This document shows positions 1 through 8,047 of a stretch of 64,000 nt of DNA, piece after piece. The position numbers and the translations under genes are program-made. Position 1 is the stretch's first letter. Each line of letters starts with the position of its first letter. The notes under the pieces are model-generated. The model was not told where the DNA came from, made no database searches, and was given only the letters and a program-made list of their open reading frames with translations. The DNA is from TMED27 sp964350435 (GTDB lineage: Bacteria > Pseudomonadota > Alphaproteobacteria > Micavibrionales > Micavibrionaceae), in NCBI GenBank assembly GCA_964350435.1, contig CAYGJS010000006.1, positions 25,916-89,915 on the forward strand, read 5' to 3'.

Positions 1-372
1 GCCCACAGGCGCAAGACTATCTGCGCACTCCCCATCGTGCAGCAGGGTACAAAAATTTTGTCTTTCCACCAATGGGCGCCTGATACATCGATGAAAAAAG
101 CCTCCTTCGGTATCATGGAGCCCCAAAATACGCCCGCTCTCTCCCCCGATATTCTTCTCGTGCCGCTTCTCGCCTTTGACCGCCAAGGATACCGCCTCGG
201 AAAAGGCGGCGGATATTATGATGCCACGCTCGAATATATGCGCAGCCAAAAACAAATCCTCGCAATAGGGCTGGGCTACGCCTCTCAAGCTGTGCTATTT
301 TCTCTCCCAAGGGAGCCGCACGACCAAAAACTCGACGCCGTTTTAACCCCTCAGGAATTTTTAAGATTTTAG
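1..372 (+). CDS. 5-formyltetrahydrofolate cyclo-ligase, 3' part (cut by window edge)
   Basis: C-terminal two thirds of a 5-formyltetrahydrofolate cyclo-ligase (MTHFS/YgfA family), which makes 5,10-methenyl-THF from 5-formyl-THF using ATP. The frame is open from base 1 with no stop, so the gene begins to the left; the GTG at 37 is an internal Val codon, not the start. The family signature is visible as LLVPLLAFDRQGYRLGKGGG followed by YYDATL, the glycine-rich nucleotide/folate-binding segment. It stops 10 bases before ymdB, so the two are probably co-transcribed. In many proteobacteria 6S RNA lies just upstream of this gene, but that side is outside the window. Confidence 0.9.
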   Translation, partial: AHRRKTICALPIVQQGTKILSFHQWAPDTSMKKASFGIMEPQNTPALSPDILLVPLLAFDRQGYRLGKGGGYYDATLEYMRSQKQILAIGLGYASQAVLFSLPREPHDQKLDAVLTPQEFLRF

Positions 373-382
373 AAAGCACATT

Positions 383-1192
383 ATGCGCATAGTTTTTATC
401 GGTGATATTTACGGACGAACAGGCCGCGATGCCCTCGAAAAATATCTACCAAAAATCAAGGCTGAGTTAAAACCAGACTTCATAATCGTCAACGGCGACA
501 ACGCCGCCAATGGCCGCGGCATCAACGAAGCGCAAGTCAAAGAATTCTATGATTGGGGCGTAGATTGCATCACAGGCGGTGACCATATCTGGGATCAACG
601 CCAGATTGTATCATACATCCGCAATGATCCCAGACTCTTAAGACCCGTCAACTTTCCGAAAGACACACCCGGCAAGGGTTTTCTCAAAATTGAAAAAAAT
701 GGCATGACCTGCCTCGTCATCCATGCCCTGGGCCGCGTCTTCATCGACCCCGTGGAAGACCCGTTCGCAGCCGTAAAACATATCGTCGATGCCCATCCTC
801 TAGGGCAAGCCGTCGATGCCATCTTCCTTGATTTCCACGCCGAAGCCACCTCCGAAAAAATGGCGATGGCGCATTATCTGGATGGCAAGGTAACAGCCGT
901 CGTCGGCACCCATACCCATATCCCGACCGCGGACAACCACATTTTGCCAAAAGGCACAGCCTATCAAACGGATGCCGGCATGACGGGAGATTACGACAGT
1001 GTCATCGGCGCAAAAAAAGAAATCCCGATCAAAAAATTCACCACCAAAGTCCCGGGTGATAAAATGATCCCCGCTGGCGGCGAGGCGACATTATGCGGCG
1101 TAATCATAACCCGCAAATCTGGTGGTCTGGCCAGCGCGATTGCCCCTATAAGATTGGGCGGCGTGCTTCCTGAAATCCTCCCGGAAATCTAA
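383..1192 (+). CDS. ymdB: YmdB-family metallophosphoesterase (TIGR00282)
   Basis: Predicted cytosolic dinuclear-metal phosphodiesterase of the YmdB/TIGR00282 family; characterised members hydrolyse 2',3'-cyclic nucleotides. The 269-residue protein has the expected metal-site motifs in order: GDIYGR at residues 7-12, NGDNAANGRG near 37-46, GGDHIWD near 65-71, DFHAEATSEK near 150, GTHTHIPTAD near 175 and TDAGMTGDYDSVIG near 196. The length matches the family. It follows the cyclo-ligase gene by 10 bases. The physiological substrate in alphaproteobacteria is not known to me. Confidence 0.9.
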   Translation: MRIVFIGDIYGRTGRDALEKYLPKIKAELKPDFIIVNGDNAANGRGINEAQVKEFYDWGVDCITGGDHIWDQRQIVSYIRNDPRLLRPVNFPKDTPGKGFLKIEKNGMTCLVIHALGRVFIDPVEDPFAAVKHIVDAHPLGQAVDAIFLDFHAEATSEKMAMAHYLDGKVTAVVGTHTHIPTADNHILPKGTAYQTDAGMTGDYDSVIGAKKEIPIKKFTTKVPGDKMIPAGGEATLCGVIITRKSGGLASAIAPIRLGGVLPEILPEI

Positions 1193-1201
1193 ATTGAAAA
1201 T

Positions 1202-1738
1202 TTAATGCAGATTTTTCGCGTTTTTACTAAAATAACGCGTGCAGGCATTGTTCAGCGCAGCCAACAAATCCGCGCCATGCGCCCCGCCATCCCCCTTGAT
1301 CTGCCCATGTAAAATAGCCTTCATCGCCGTATGAAACGCCAGCACAATTTCCACAACCTCAATATTGGGTTCATCAATGACCTCTAAAAAATTGACGAGA
1401 GAACTCGCAACTTGCGTAATCAGTGTATATTGAAACATCGCTCCATTGGCTTTGAGCTGCATGGCCGGATAGAGCATTGTTGAAATGATAGATTCAATAT
1501 CATCCGAAGGCGAAAGCCCCTTTGCAATCTCAATGCCCTGCATAAGAGATTCGAGATAAACTTGTCCCAGAGGGATAAAATTCGAAGAACTTTCTTCAAG
1601 AACCTTTTGAGCCTTATCTAAAACATCTTCGCTAAGACCGCCAGTGCCCAGCTTGGATCGCAAAACATTGGGGGGAGAAATAAATTCCGCCTTCCGTTTC
1701 CTCACCTGATGAAAATACAAATCCATCTCTTCACTCAT
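1202..1738 (-). CDS. conserved hypothetical protein paired with a response regulator
   Basis: A 178-residue soluble protein I do not recognise with certainty. It looks largely helical, with no signal peptide or membrane segment. Visible features are an N-terminal stretch rich in Lys/Arg, a P-P-N-x-L / G-T-G-G-L segment near residues 22-35, and a C-terminal FHTAMKAILHGQIKG segment with two histidines. It lies 21 bases downstream of the response-regulator gene on the same strand and is probably in one operon with it, so a role in the same signalling pathway (partner, phosphatase or HPt-like protein) is an inference from context only. The start ATG has a weak GGATT ribosome site. Its 3' end faces ymdB, 9 bases away. 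Confidence 0.7.
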   Translation of the reverse strand: MSEEMDLYFHQVRKRKAEFISPPNVLRSKLGTGGLSEDVLDKAQKVLEESSSNFIPLGQVYLESLMQGIEIAKGLSPSDDIESIISTMLYPAMQLKANGAMFQYTLITQVASSLVNFLEVIDEPNIEVVEIVLAFHTAMKAILHGQIKGDGGAHGADLLAALNNACTRYFSKNAKNLH

Positions 1739-1759
1739 GATTTAATCCGCTCTTATTTT

Positions 1760-2293
1760 TTATCTATGATGCACAACTTCGCCAACCACCTCATAAGGAT
1801 CATCCTCGCGCCGGCGAACCCCCTCATAATTCTCATCTACTTTGCGCCGCCGATCCGGCCCAAAAAAACCTTCCGATTTAACAAATTGACGCGGACGCTC
1901 AATAATTTGTGCAATCCGGCGATAAAGATCGCGGGCGTTAAACGGCTTCACTAAAAACTCCGTAACCCCGGAATCGCGCGCTTCAATCACACGGCGCTTC
2001 TCGCTAAAGCCGGTCATCAAAACAATCGGCACGAACTGGTTGATACTGCGCGGATCGCTGCGAACAAGCTTCGCCATGGAAATACCATCCATCGGCTCCA
2101 TCATCCAATCCGCAATAATAAGATCGGGATTATGTCTGCAAAACTTAGCAAACCCATCTTGCCCATCGCTCGCAGATAAAACATCTTCCACACCAAATGT
2201 ATTCAGCAAAGATTTTAGCAACCCCTGCATCGGAAGCGTATCATCAACAATTAAAACAGTGATGTTCTTAAATTGATAACTCAATTCTTTCAC
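1760..2293 (-). CDS. CheY-like response regulator with arginine-rich tail
   Basis: Single receiver domain, residues about 10-135, with the full phosphorylation site: Asp17-Asp18 (metal), Asp62 (phospho-acceptor, in IIADWMM), Thr94 (MTG) and Lys116 (LVKPF). There is no DNA-binding output domain. Instead a 40-residue tail carries two basic patches, FFGPDRRRK and EGVRRRED, a layout I associate with alphaproteobacterial single-domain regulators. No sensor kinase is nearby; the unknown gene just downstream is the likely co-operonic partner. The start is uncertain: GTG at 2293 has no Shine-Dalgarno, while a TTG at 2284 has AAAGG about 9 bases upstream. Confidence 0.9.
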   Translation of the reverse strand: MKELSYQFKNITVLIVDDTLPMQGLLKSLLNTFGVEDVLSASDGQDGFAKFCRHNPDLIIADWMMEPMDGISMAKLVRSDPRSINQFVPIVLMTGFSEKRRVIEARDSGVTEFLVKPFNARDLYRRIAQIIERPRQFVKSEGFFGPDRRRKVDENYEGVRRREDDPYEVVGEVVHHR

Positions 2294-2468
2294 CCTTTAA
2301 AATCAATCCACTCTAACATTGTACCACAAGGTTCTGAAAAAAATGGAACTTTTTATAAAGGCCGCTTTCATTTTTACATTTAAAACCCCTAATATAAAAA
2401 CCGTGATAAGGCTTTGAATCTATGTCACATATGTTTTATGCTCATAAAAATTTTCTTCAGGAGTTATT

Positions 2469-3224
2469 ATGGCCGGACATTCAAAATGGGCAAACATCAA
2501 ACACCGCAAAGGCAAAGCCGACGCCGTGCGGGCTAAGCAATTCTCAAAACTCGGGCGCGAAATCTATGTTGCGACCAAGCTTGGCGGCCCCGACCCTGAT
2601 ATGAACCCGCGCCTGCGCCTCGCCATTGCCACCGCGCGCGGCCAGTCCATGCCCAAAGACGGCATCGAAAAAAACATCGCCAAGGGGGCAGGCAGCACCG
2701 ACGGCGAAGATTACGAAGAAATCCGCTACGAAGGCTACGCCGCAGGCGGAATCGCCGTAATCGTCGAATGCCTGACCGATAACCGTAACCGCACAGCCGC
2801 CGAAATCCGCTCCATTTTTGCCAAAGGCGGCGGCAATATGGGCGAAACGGGGTCTGTGAACTTCATGTTTGATCGCCGCGGCGAAATCGTAATCCCCGCT
2901 GATAAAGGCAGCGCAGAGGCCGTCTTCGAAATCGCCCTCGAAGCAGGAGCAATAGATGTGGAAAGCGACGATGAATACCACACCGTTCTGTGTGAGGTCG
3001 AAGACTTCGCCGAAGTCCGCGATGCCTTGGAAGCCAAATTCGGTGAACCCGAAAGCCAAGGCCTGATCTGGAAACCAAACGTTTCAACCCCCGTCGACGA
3101 AGACGGCGCGCGCGGCGTCCTGAAACTTATCGACAATCTCGACGAATGCGATGACGTCCAAAAAGTCACCGCAAATTACGAAGCCTCCGACGAGATCATG
3201 GAAAAAATTATGGGCGAGGAATAA
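2469..3224 (+). CDS. yebC: YebC/PmpR-family regulatory protein
   Basis: YebC/TACO1-family protein, 251 residues, typical in length. The hallmark N-terminus MAGHSKWANIKHRKGKAD is complete, followed by the family's conserved GGPDPDMNPRLRLAI and the AEIR...FAKGGGNMGETGSV central block. Members were annotated as transcriptional regulators; more recent work links them to ribosomes and relief of translational stalling. The start is well supported by CAGGAG five bases before the ATG. It precedes ruvCAB as in most alphaproteobacteria, but here a repeat-containing gap of about 170 bases separates them. Confidence 0.95.
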   Translation: MAGHSKWANIKHRKGKADAVRAKQFSKLGREIYVATKLGGPDPDMNPRLRLAIATARGQSMPKDGIEKNIAKGAGSTDGEDYEEIRYEGYAAGGIAVIVECLTDNRNRTAAEIRSIFAKGGGNMGETGSVNFMFDRRGEIVIPADKGSAEAVFEIALEAGAIDVESDDEYHTVLCEVEDFAEVRDALEAKFGEPESQGLIWKPNVSTPVDEDGARGVLKLIDNLDECDDVQKVTANYEASDEIMEKIMGEE

Positions 3225-3234
3225 CCACAAATGG

Positions 3235-3382
3235 CTTCCCCGCGAAAGCAGGGATCTTTCAACATATAAAACCAAAATTTCGTTCTTGTTATGTTCTGAT
3301 TTTCTGTTATAGTTAAATATGCTTTCACCGCGCGAGCGGGAATCTTGGTACTAAAAAATAGATCCCTGCTTTCGCAGGGAAG
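3235..3382. repeat. three REP-like palindromic repeats
   Basis: Three related short palindromes lie between yebC and ruvC. Copy 1 (3235-3257) and copy 3 (3360-3382) are inverted relative to each other and match at 22 of 23 positions; each can form a hairpin with a CCCTGC/GCAGGG-type stem around a 4-base loop. Copy 2 (about 3322-3345) is a diverged version with CCGC-GCGA-GCGG. The layout resembles repetitive extragenic palindromes. Copies 1 and 3 could also pair with each other across about 100 bases and form a large stem just before the ruvC start. Confidence 0.75.
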
Positions 3383-3393
3383 TCAGGCATGAA

Positions 3394-3891
3394 GTGATTA
3401 TTCTTGGTATAGATCCGGGATTGCAAAAAACGGGCTGGGGCATCATTCGCCACGAGGGCGCGGCTCTGTGTTTCCTAGCCTCCGGCTTGATTAAACCCTA
3501 TATTCATTTACCCATGACCCAGCGCCTCGCGGCTCTGCATAACGGCCTCGTCGATATCATCAAAACCCACGCGCCCGATGCTTGCGCTCTCGAAGAAACC
3601 TTCGTCAACAAAAACCCCGCCAGCGCATTAAAGCTGGGGCAGGCGAGGGGGGTGCTTCTCGCTGTCCCCGCACTACATAACCTCGAATGCGCCGAATATT
3701 CTGCCAATACAGTCAAAAAATCCATCGTCGGCACGGGCCACGCCGCCAAAGCACAAATTGGCATGATGATCAAAACACTGCTCCCCACCTGTGGGCAAAT
3801 ATCGGAGGATGAGGCCGACGCGCTTGCTGTCGCCATCACCCACGCGCATTATAGAAGCCTAAACGTGGCACTCACTCAGGCTTCATCATGA
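3394..3891 (+). CDS. ruvC: Holliday junction endonuclease RuvC
   Basis: Crossover-junction endodeoxyribonuclease that resolves Holliday junctions after RuvAB branch migration. The four catalytic carboxylates of the RNase H-like fold are all visible: Asp7 (GIDPG), Glu67 (ALEETF), Asp139 and Asp142 (EDEADALAVA). At 165 residues it is normal size. The start is GTG at 3394; the ATG five bases earlier runs straight into a stop, so GTG is the only sensible choice. Its end overlaps ruvA by four bases, showing translational coupling in a ruvC-ruvA-ruvB operon. Confidence 0.96.
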   Translation: MIILGIDPGLQKTGWGIIRHEGAALCFLASGLIKPYIHLPMTQRLAALHNGLVDIIKTHAPDACALEETFVNKNPASALKLGQARGVLLAVPALHNLECAEYSANTVKKSIVGTGHAAKAQIGMMIKTLLPTCGQISEDEADALAVAITHAHYRSLNVALTQASS

Positions 3892-4526
3892 TCGGCAAAC
3901 TCAGCGGCATAATAGACAGCGTCTCCCCCACATCCCTGATTCTGGACGTGCAGGGCGTAGGCTATCTTGTAAACGCCAGCCAGCGGACTTTAGGCCGCAT
4001 CGGCCAAAAAGGCGACCCCGCCAGCCTACTGATCGAAACCAATGTTCGCGAAGACGCCATCACCCTGTTCGGTTTCGCCGACGGCGCGGAGCGTGACTGG
4101 TTCAAACTCCTCACTTCCGTTCAAGGCGTCGGTGCAAAGGCAGGCCTCGCCATTCTCTCCGTCTGTCCCCCTGAAAAAGTAGGGCTCGCCATCGCCGCGC
4201 AAGATAAAACCATCCTCACTCAGGCCGATGGCGTTGGGCCAAAACTCGCCACCCGCATCTTGACGGAACTGAAAGACAAAGCCGCAAATATTGACCTATC
4301 GCCAAATATCGCGTCCGCCCCCGCAAACTTCAAAGACCTCACCCAAGGTGGCGGCGATCTCGCCCCCTCAATCGACCAAGACGCCGTATCCGCGCTCGTC
4401 AATCTCGGCTACGCCCGCGCTGACGCCTATACAGCTGTCCTGCGCGCACGCGATAAAGCCAATGACAACCTCCCTTTAAACCTTGAAAACCTCATTCGCA
4501 TCGCCCTGAAGGAGTTGAGCGCATGA
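3888..4526 (+). CDS. ruvA: Holliday junction DNA helicase subunit RuvA
   Basis: RuvA binds the four-way junction and loads the RuvB motor. The 212-residue protein begins with the usual MIGKLSGIID OB-fold, followed by the two helix-hairpin-helix motifs (SVQGVGAKAGLAIL and QADGVGPKLATRIL), a flexible linker near residues 140-160, and the C-terminal three-helix domain (DAVSALVNLGY) that contacts RuvB. It overlaps ruvC and ruvB by four bases each. Confidence 0.96.
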   Translation: MIGKLSGIIDSVSPTSLILDVQGVGYLVNASQRTLGRIGQKGDPASLLIETNVREDAITLFGFADGAERDWFKLLTSVQGVGAKAGLAILSVCPPEKVGLAIAAQDKTILTQADGVGPKLATRILTELKDKAANIDLSPNIASAPANFKDLTQGGGDLAPSIDQDAVSALVNLGYARADAYTAVLRARDKANDNLPLNLENLIRIALKELSA

Positions 4527-5557
4527 ATGACCTCGCCAAAAACATTAACCTCGAAGCCGCGCCGCAGGATTACGAACGCGGCGAGGAGGGCGCGCTCCGC
4601 CCGCTATCCCTCGACGAATTCATCGGCCAGCCCGATCTGCGCGCCAATTTGCGCGTCTTCGTCGAAGCCTCGAGATCACGCGGCGATTCGATGGATCACG
4701 TCCTTCTCTTCGGGCCGCCGGGCCTTGGTAAAACCACCCTCGCGCAAATCATCGCCAAAGAACTCGGCGTGGGCTTTCGCGCCACCTCCGGCCCCGTCAT
4801 CGCCAAATCCGGCGATCTCGCCGCAATCCTGACGAATCTGGAAGCCCACGACGTTCTGTTCATCGACGAAATCCATCGCCTGAATCCTGCCGTCGAAGAA
4901 ATCCTCTACCCTGCGATGGAAGACGGCAAGCTCGACCTCATCATCGGCGAAGGTCCCGCCGCCCGCAGCGTGCAGATCGACCTCGTGCCCTTCACCCTCG
5001 TCGGCGCAACCACGCGGAGCGGCCTTCTCTCCAACCCCTTGCGCGATCGTTTCGGCATCCCGCTGCGCCTTGAATTTTATAGCGCCGATGAACTCGCCCT
5101 CATCGTCTCCCGCACTGCGCGGCTCCTGAATATGCCCCTCGCCGAAGATGGTGCGCTTGAAATTGCTAAGCGTTCCCGCGGTACACCCCGAATCGCCGGT
5201 CGCCTCACCCGCCGCGTCCGTGATTTCGCGCAAAGCGAAAACAACAAGAACATCACCCGCGAAAATGTTGACACCGCCCTTAAACGCCTTGATGTTGACG
5301 GCATCGGGCTTGATTCCATGGATCGCCGCTACCTCAAATGCATCATCGAAAACTATGGCGGCGGGCCCGTCGGCGTAGATACGCTCGCCGCCGCACTCTC
5401 CGAACAGCGCGATATGATCGAAGATGTGATTGAACCCTATCTCCTCCAGCAAGGGCTGGTTCAGCGCACTTCACGCGGCAGACAAATTTCTGCGAAGGGT
5501 TCTGAATATCTTGGCGTAAGACCTTTAACGCACAACCAAGATGATTTACTCTCATAA
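4523..5557 (+). CDS. ruvB: Holliday junction branch migration ATPase RuvB
   Basis: AAA+ hexameric motor for branch migration. In the 344-residue protein the Walker A site is GPPGLGKTT (residues 64-72), Walker B is VLFIDEIHRL (111-120), sensor 1 is GATTRSGLL, and the arginine-finger region follows in NPLRDRFGIPLRLEFY. A winged-helix DNA-binding domain (GGPVGVDTLAAALSEQRDMI onward) ends the protein. Its ATG overlaps the end of ruvA by four bases. A 258-residue open frame on the opposite strand is only a shadow of this gene. Confidence 0.97.
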   Translation: MNDLAKNINLEAAPQDYERGEEGALRPLSLDEFIGQPDLRANLRVFVEASRSRGDSMDHVLLFGPPGLGKTTLAQIIAKELGVGFRATSGPVIAKSGDLAAILTNLEAHDVLFIDEIHRLNPAVEEILYPAMEDGKLDLIIGEGPAARSVQIDLVPFTLVGATTRSGLLSNPLRDRFGIPLRLEFYSADELALIVSRTARLLNMPLAEDGALEIAKRSRGTPRIAGRLTRRVRDFAQSENNKNITRENVDTALKRLDVDGIGLDSMDRRYLKCIIENYGGGPVGVDTLAAALSEQRDMIEDVIEPYLLQQGLVQRTSRGRQISAKGSEYLGVRPLTHNQDDLLS

Positions 5558-5560
5558 TCC

Positions 5561-5971
5561 ATGACCGCCCACATAATCGATATCCGGATTTACTACGAAG
5601 ACACCGACGCCGGCGGCGTGGTCTATCATGCCAATTACCTGAACTTCGCCGAACGGGCGCGCTGCGAACTCCTGCGCTCCATCGGCCTTGAATGTTCAAA
5701 ACTCGAAGCCGATCTCGGCATCATCTTCGTGGTCAAACATATCGACATCGAATATATGCGCCCGGCGATGCTTGATGATGCACTCCAAGTCCTGACAACA
5801 ATAGAAAAAATGAAAAACACCAGCTTCCTCGCCCGCCATAAAATTCAAAAAAACGGCGAAACAATCTGCGAGATGCATGTCACACTTGTGTGTGTAGACA
5901 CGAATACCATTAAGCCTGTATCGTTACCCGATATCTTGCGAAGCAAATTTCAATCACTCTTAGAAGAATAA
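5561..5971 (+). CDS. ybgC: Tol-Pal-associated acyl-CoA thioesterase YbgC
   Basis: Hotdog-fold thioesterase of the YbgC/4HBT family. The signature YYEDTDAGGVVYHANYLNFA (residues about 8-27) contains the catalytic Asp and the His-Ala-Asn-Tyr turn, followed by the conserved ERARCELLR helix. Family members hydrolyse short acyl-CoA thioesters and lie at the head of tol-pal operons, as here, 3 bases after ruvB and just before tolQ. At 136 residues it is normal in length. Confidence 0.93.
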   Translation: MTAHIIDIRIYYEDTDAGGVVYHANYLNFAERARCELLRSIGLECSKLEADLGIIFVVKHIDIEYMRPAMLDDALQVLTTIEKMKNTSFLARHKIQKNGETICEMHVTLVCVDTNTIKPVSLPDILRSKFQSLLEE

Positions 5972-5985
5972 TATTGAGGAATAAA

Positions 5986-6735
5986 ATGGACCCCATCGAA
6001 GCCGTAGACCTAGGAAGCTATAACCACGATCTCAGCATGCTGGGAATGTTCCTGATGGCCGATCCCGTGGTCAAGGCCGTCATGCTGATGCTGATCGCCG
6101 CTTCGGTCTGGAGCTGGGCCATTATCTTCAGCAAAAAGACAACCCTCGGCAGCCTGAATAAAAAAGCCAATAAATTTGAAGACTCCTTCTGGTCGGGCGA
6201 ACCGTTGGATAAAATCTACCAACGCGTCAAAAACTCAAAACCTGATCCCATGCTGCAAACCTTCTCAGCAGGGATGGAAGAATGGCAAGCGGGCGTAGCA
6301 GGGGGCGTGCCCTCAAAAGAAAGCGTGCAGGCTTCGCTTCGCCAACGCGTCGAACGCGCCATGAATGTCGCGATAGGCCGCGAAATCAGCGCACTTGAAA
6401 AAGGCATGACGTTTCTGGCAAGCGTCGGCTCCACCGCGCCTTTCATCGGCTTGTTCGGAACGGTCTGGGGGATTATGAACTCTTTCTCCGCGATCGCCTC
6501 CTCCAACAACACTTCGCTCGCCGTGGTTGCGCCAGGGATCGCCGAGGCTTTATTTGCGACGGCTCTTGGGCTTGTCGCCGCTATTCCGGCCGTAATTGCC
6601 TATAACGTCTTTTCCAACAGCATCAACGGCTATGCCGATCGCCTCGAAAACTTCTCCGATGAATTCACCGCGATTCTCTCCCGTCATCTCGACGCCCAGG
6701 AATCCGGCCCCTCCAGCAAGAGAGCCGCAGAATAA
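5986..6735 (+). CDS. tolQ: Tol-Pal system proton channel subunit TolQ
   Basis: Inner-membrane MotA/ExbB/TolQ family protein that with TolR forms the proton-driven motor energising TolA. Three membrane segments are visible: residues about 22-42 (VKAVMLMLIAASVWSWAIIF), about 135-160 (FLASVGSTAPFIGLFGTVWG) and about 172-200 (VVAPGIAEALFATALGLVAA). I place the start at ATG 5986 rather than the upstream in-frame TTG at 5974, because GAGGA lies five bases before the ATG. The stop and the tolR start overlap as TAATG. Confidence 0.94.
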   Translation: MDPIEAVDLGSYNHDLSMLGMFLMADPVVKAVMLMLIAASVWSWAIIFSKKTTLGSLNKKANKFEDSFWSGEPLDKIYQRVKNSKPDPMLQTFSAGMEEWQAGVAGGVPSKESVQASLRQRVERAMNVAIGREISALEKGMTFLASVGSTAPFIGLFGTVWGIMNSFSAIASSNNTSLAVVAPGIAEALFATALGLVAAIPAVIAYNVFSNSINGYADRLENFSDEFTAILSRHLDAQESGPSSKRAAE

Positions 6736-7175
6736 TGGGCGCAACACTCTCTCACAAAACCCGCAGCCGTGGCCGCAAAACGGGCGGCACTTATCGCCCC
6801 ATGGCGGAAATAAACGTCACGCCTTTCGTGGATGTGATGCTGGTGCTTCTGATCGTTTTCATGGTCGCCGCGCCTCTGCTAACGGCTGGGGTTCCTGTGG
6901 ATTTGCCGAAATCCAAAGCCAAAGCCATTCAGGACGAAGACAATAAACCGATCGAAGTGACCCTCAATAAAAACGGTAAAATCTATATTGGCGAAACCGA
7001 AATGACAGACAAAGTCCTGCGCCTGCGCCTCCAAGCCATGACCGAAGGAAACGCGGATCGCCGGATATATATTCGCGCGGACAAGACTCTCGAATATGGC
7101 CGCGTAATGCGCATTATCGGCGATATCAACGCCGCCGGATTTACCAAAGTCGCGCTGATCTCGGAGAATAAATAA
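6735..7175 (+). CDS. tolR: Tol-Pal system subunit TolR
   Basis: ExbD/TolR family. One N-terminal membrane helix (residues about 32-52) is preceded by the conserved PMAEINVTPFVDVMLVLLI, whose Asp is the proton-translocating residue of the motor. The periplasmic domain follows (PIEVTLNKNGKIYIGETEMT to the end) at 146 residues in total. It overlaps the tolQ stop by one base and is followed by tolA after 9 bases. Confidence 0.94.
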   Translation: MGATLSHKTRSRGRKTGGTYRPMAEINVTPFVDVMLVLLIVFMVAAPLLTAGVPVDLPKSKAKAIQDEDNKPIEVTLNKNGKIYIGETEMTDKVLRLRLQAMTEGNADRRIYIRADKTLEYGRVMRIIGDINAAGFTKVALISENK

Positions 7176-7184
7176 GGCCCGATA

Positions 7185-8045
7185 ATGAACGCCGCAGCCT
7201 CGACCAGACCTGCCCACGAACCCGCCATACATGGGTCATTAAAAAAACCCCTCATCGCTTCGGGGCTCTTCCACCTTGGCCTGTTCTTAACCACCATGAT
7301 CGCCATTCCCTTCATCACCAAACCCATCGAAATCATTACCCCCGTCAGTGTGGAACTGGTCGGCGCGATTCCTGATATAAAAACCTCAAGCCCCACGCCA
7401 GTTCCGCCAAAGGAAATCGAGGAGTCAGAGCCGCCGAAAGAGCTTTTAGAACCGCCCAAACCGCCAGAGCCGCCTCCACCCGAACCGGAGTCAGAGCCCG
7501 AAGTCGTTGAGCCCGTGAAGGAAGAAACGCCTCCACCGCCCAAACCGAAACCAAAGGAAGAAAAACCTAAGGAGAAAGAGAAAGAAAAAGAAAAACCGAA
7601 AGAAAAAAGCTTCGACCAGCTCCTGAAGGATTTCACGCCGCCGGATGAAAAAGAAAAGCCAAAAGAAAAATCCGATGCCAAGCCCGATGCACCGACAGAA
7701 GAAACCAGCACAATCCCCGATTTCGCCAGGCAACTGACTTTGAGCGAGCAAGACGCACTGGATTATAGCGTTGGCCGTTGCTGGAAGGTTGATGGCGGCC
7801 TGCGCTATGCCGAAAATCTGCAACCGAAACTGCGTGTATATTTAACCGATGATATGCGCGTAAAAGATATTCAAATGCTTGAACCTTTGCGCTATAACAC
7901 TGACAGTGCTTATCGAGCCATGGCAGATTCCGCCCGCCGCGCTTTGCTAAACCCGACATGCTCTAAACTCGATATATCGCCGGAAAAATTTAAAGGACTC
8001 TATTTTGATTTCACCTTCGACGCCCGCAAAATGCTAGGATACTGA
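7185..8045 (+). CDS. tolA: TolA-like energy transducer with Pro/Glu/Lys-rich stalk
   Basis: TolA/TonB-type protein linking the TolQR motor to the outer membrane. The 286-residue protein has a single membrane anchor near residues 25-45, then a long low-complexity periplasmic stalk (about 65-175) dominated by Pro and Glu early and by alternating Lys-Glu later, and a compact C-terminal domain with the conserved RCWKVDGG and RALLNPTC segments. The stalk is charged and proline-rich, unlike the alanine-rich helix of enterobacterial TolA. Assignment rests on position between tolR and tolB plus this architecture. Confidence 0.88.
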   Translation: MNAAASTRPAHEPAIHGSLKKPLIASGLFHLGLFLTTMIAIPFITKPIEIITPVSVELVGAIPDIKTSSPTPVPPKEIEESEPPKELLEPPKPPEPPPPEPESEPEVVEPVKEETPPPPKPKPKEEKPKEKEKEKEKPKEKSFDQLLKDFTPPDEKEKPKEKSDAKPDAPTEETSTIPDFARQLTLSEQDALDYSVGRCWKVDGGLRYAENLQPKLRVYLTDDMRVKDIQMLEPLRYNTDSAYRAMADSARRALLNPTCSKLDISPEKFKGLYFDFTFDARKMLGY

Positions 8046-8047
8046 CC

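Noticed and set aside
1186..1235. bidirectional terminator between ymdB and the unknown gene
   Set aside because: A weak AT-rich hairpin (AAATCT...AGATTT) is present, but the pairing is too poor to call.
3235..3382. CRISPR array
   Set aside because: Only three short palindromic copies in mixed orientation with unequal spacing; no cas genes.
4676..5452. 258-residue open frame antisense to ruvB
   Set aside because: It is a codon-bias shadow; ruvB has all its motifs and the antisense protein is repetitive in composition with no family match.
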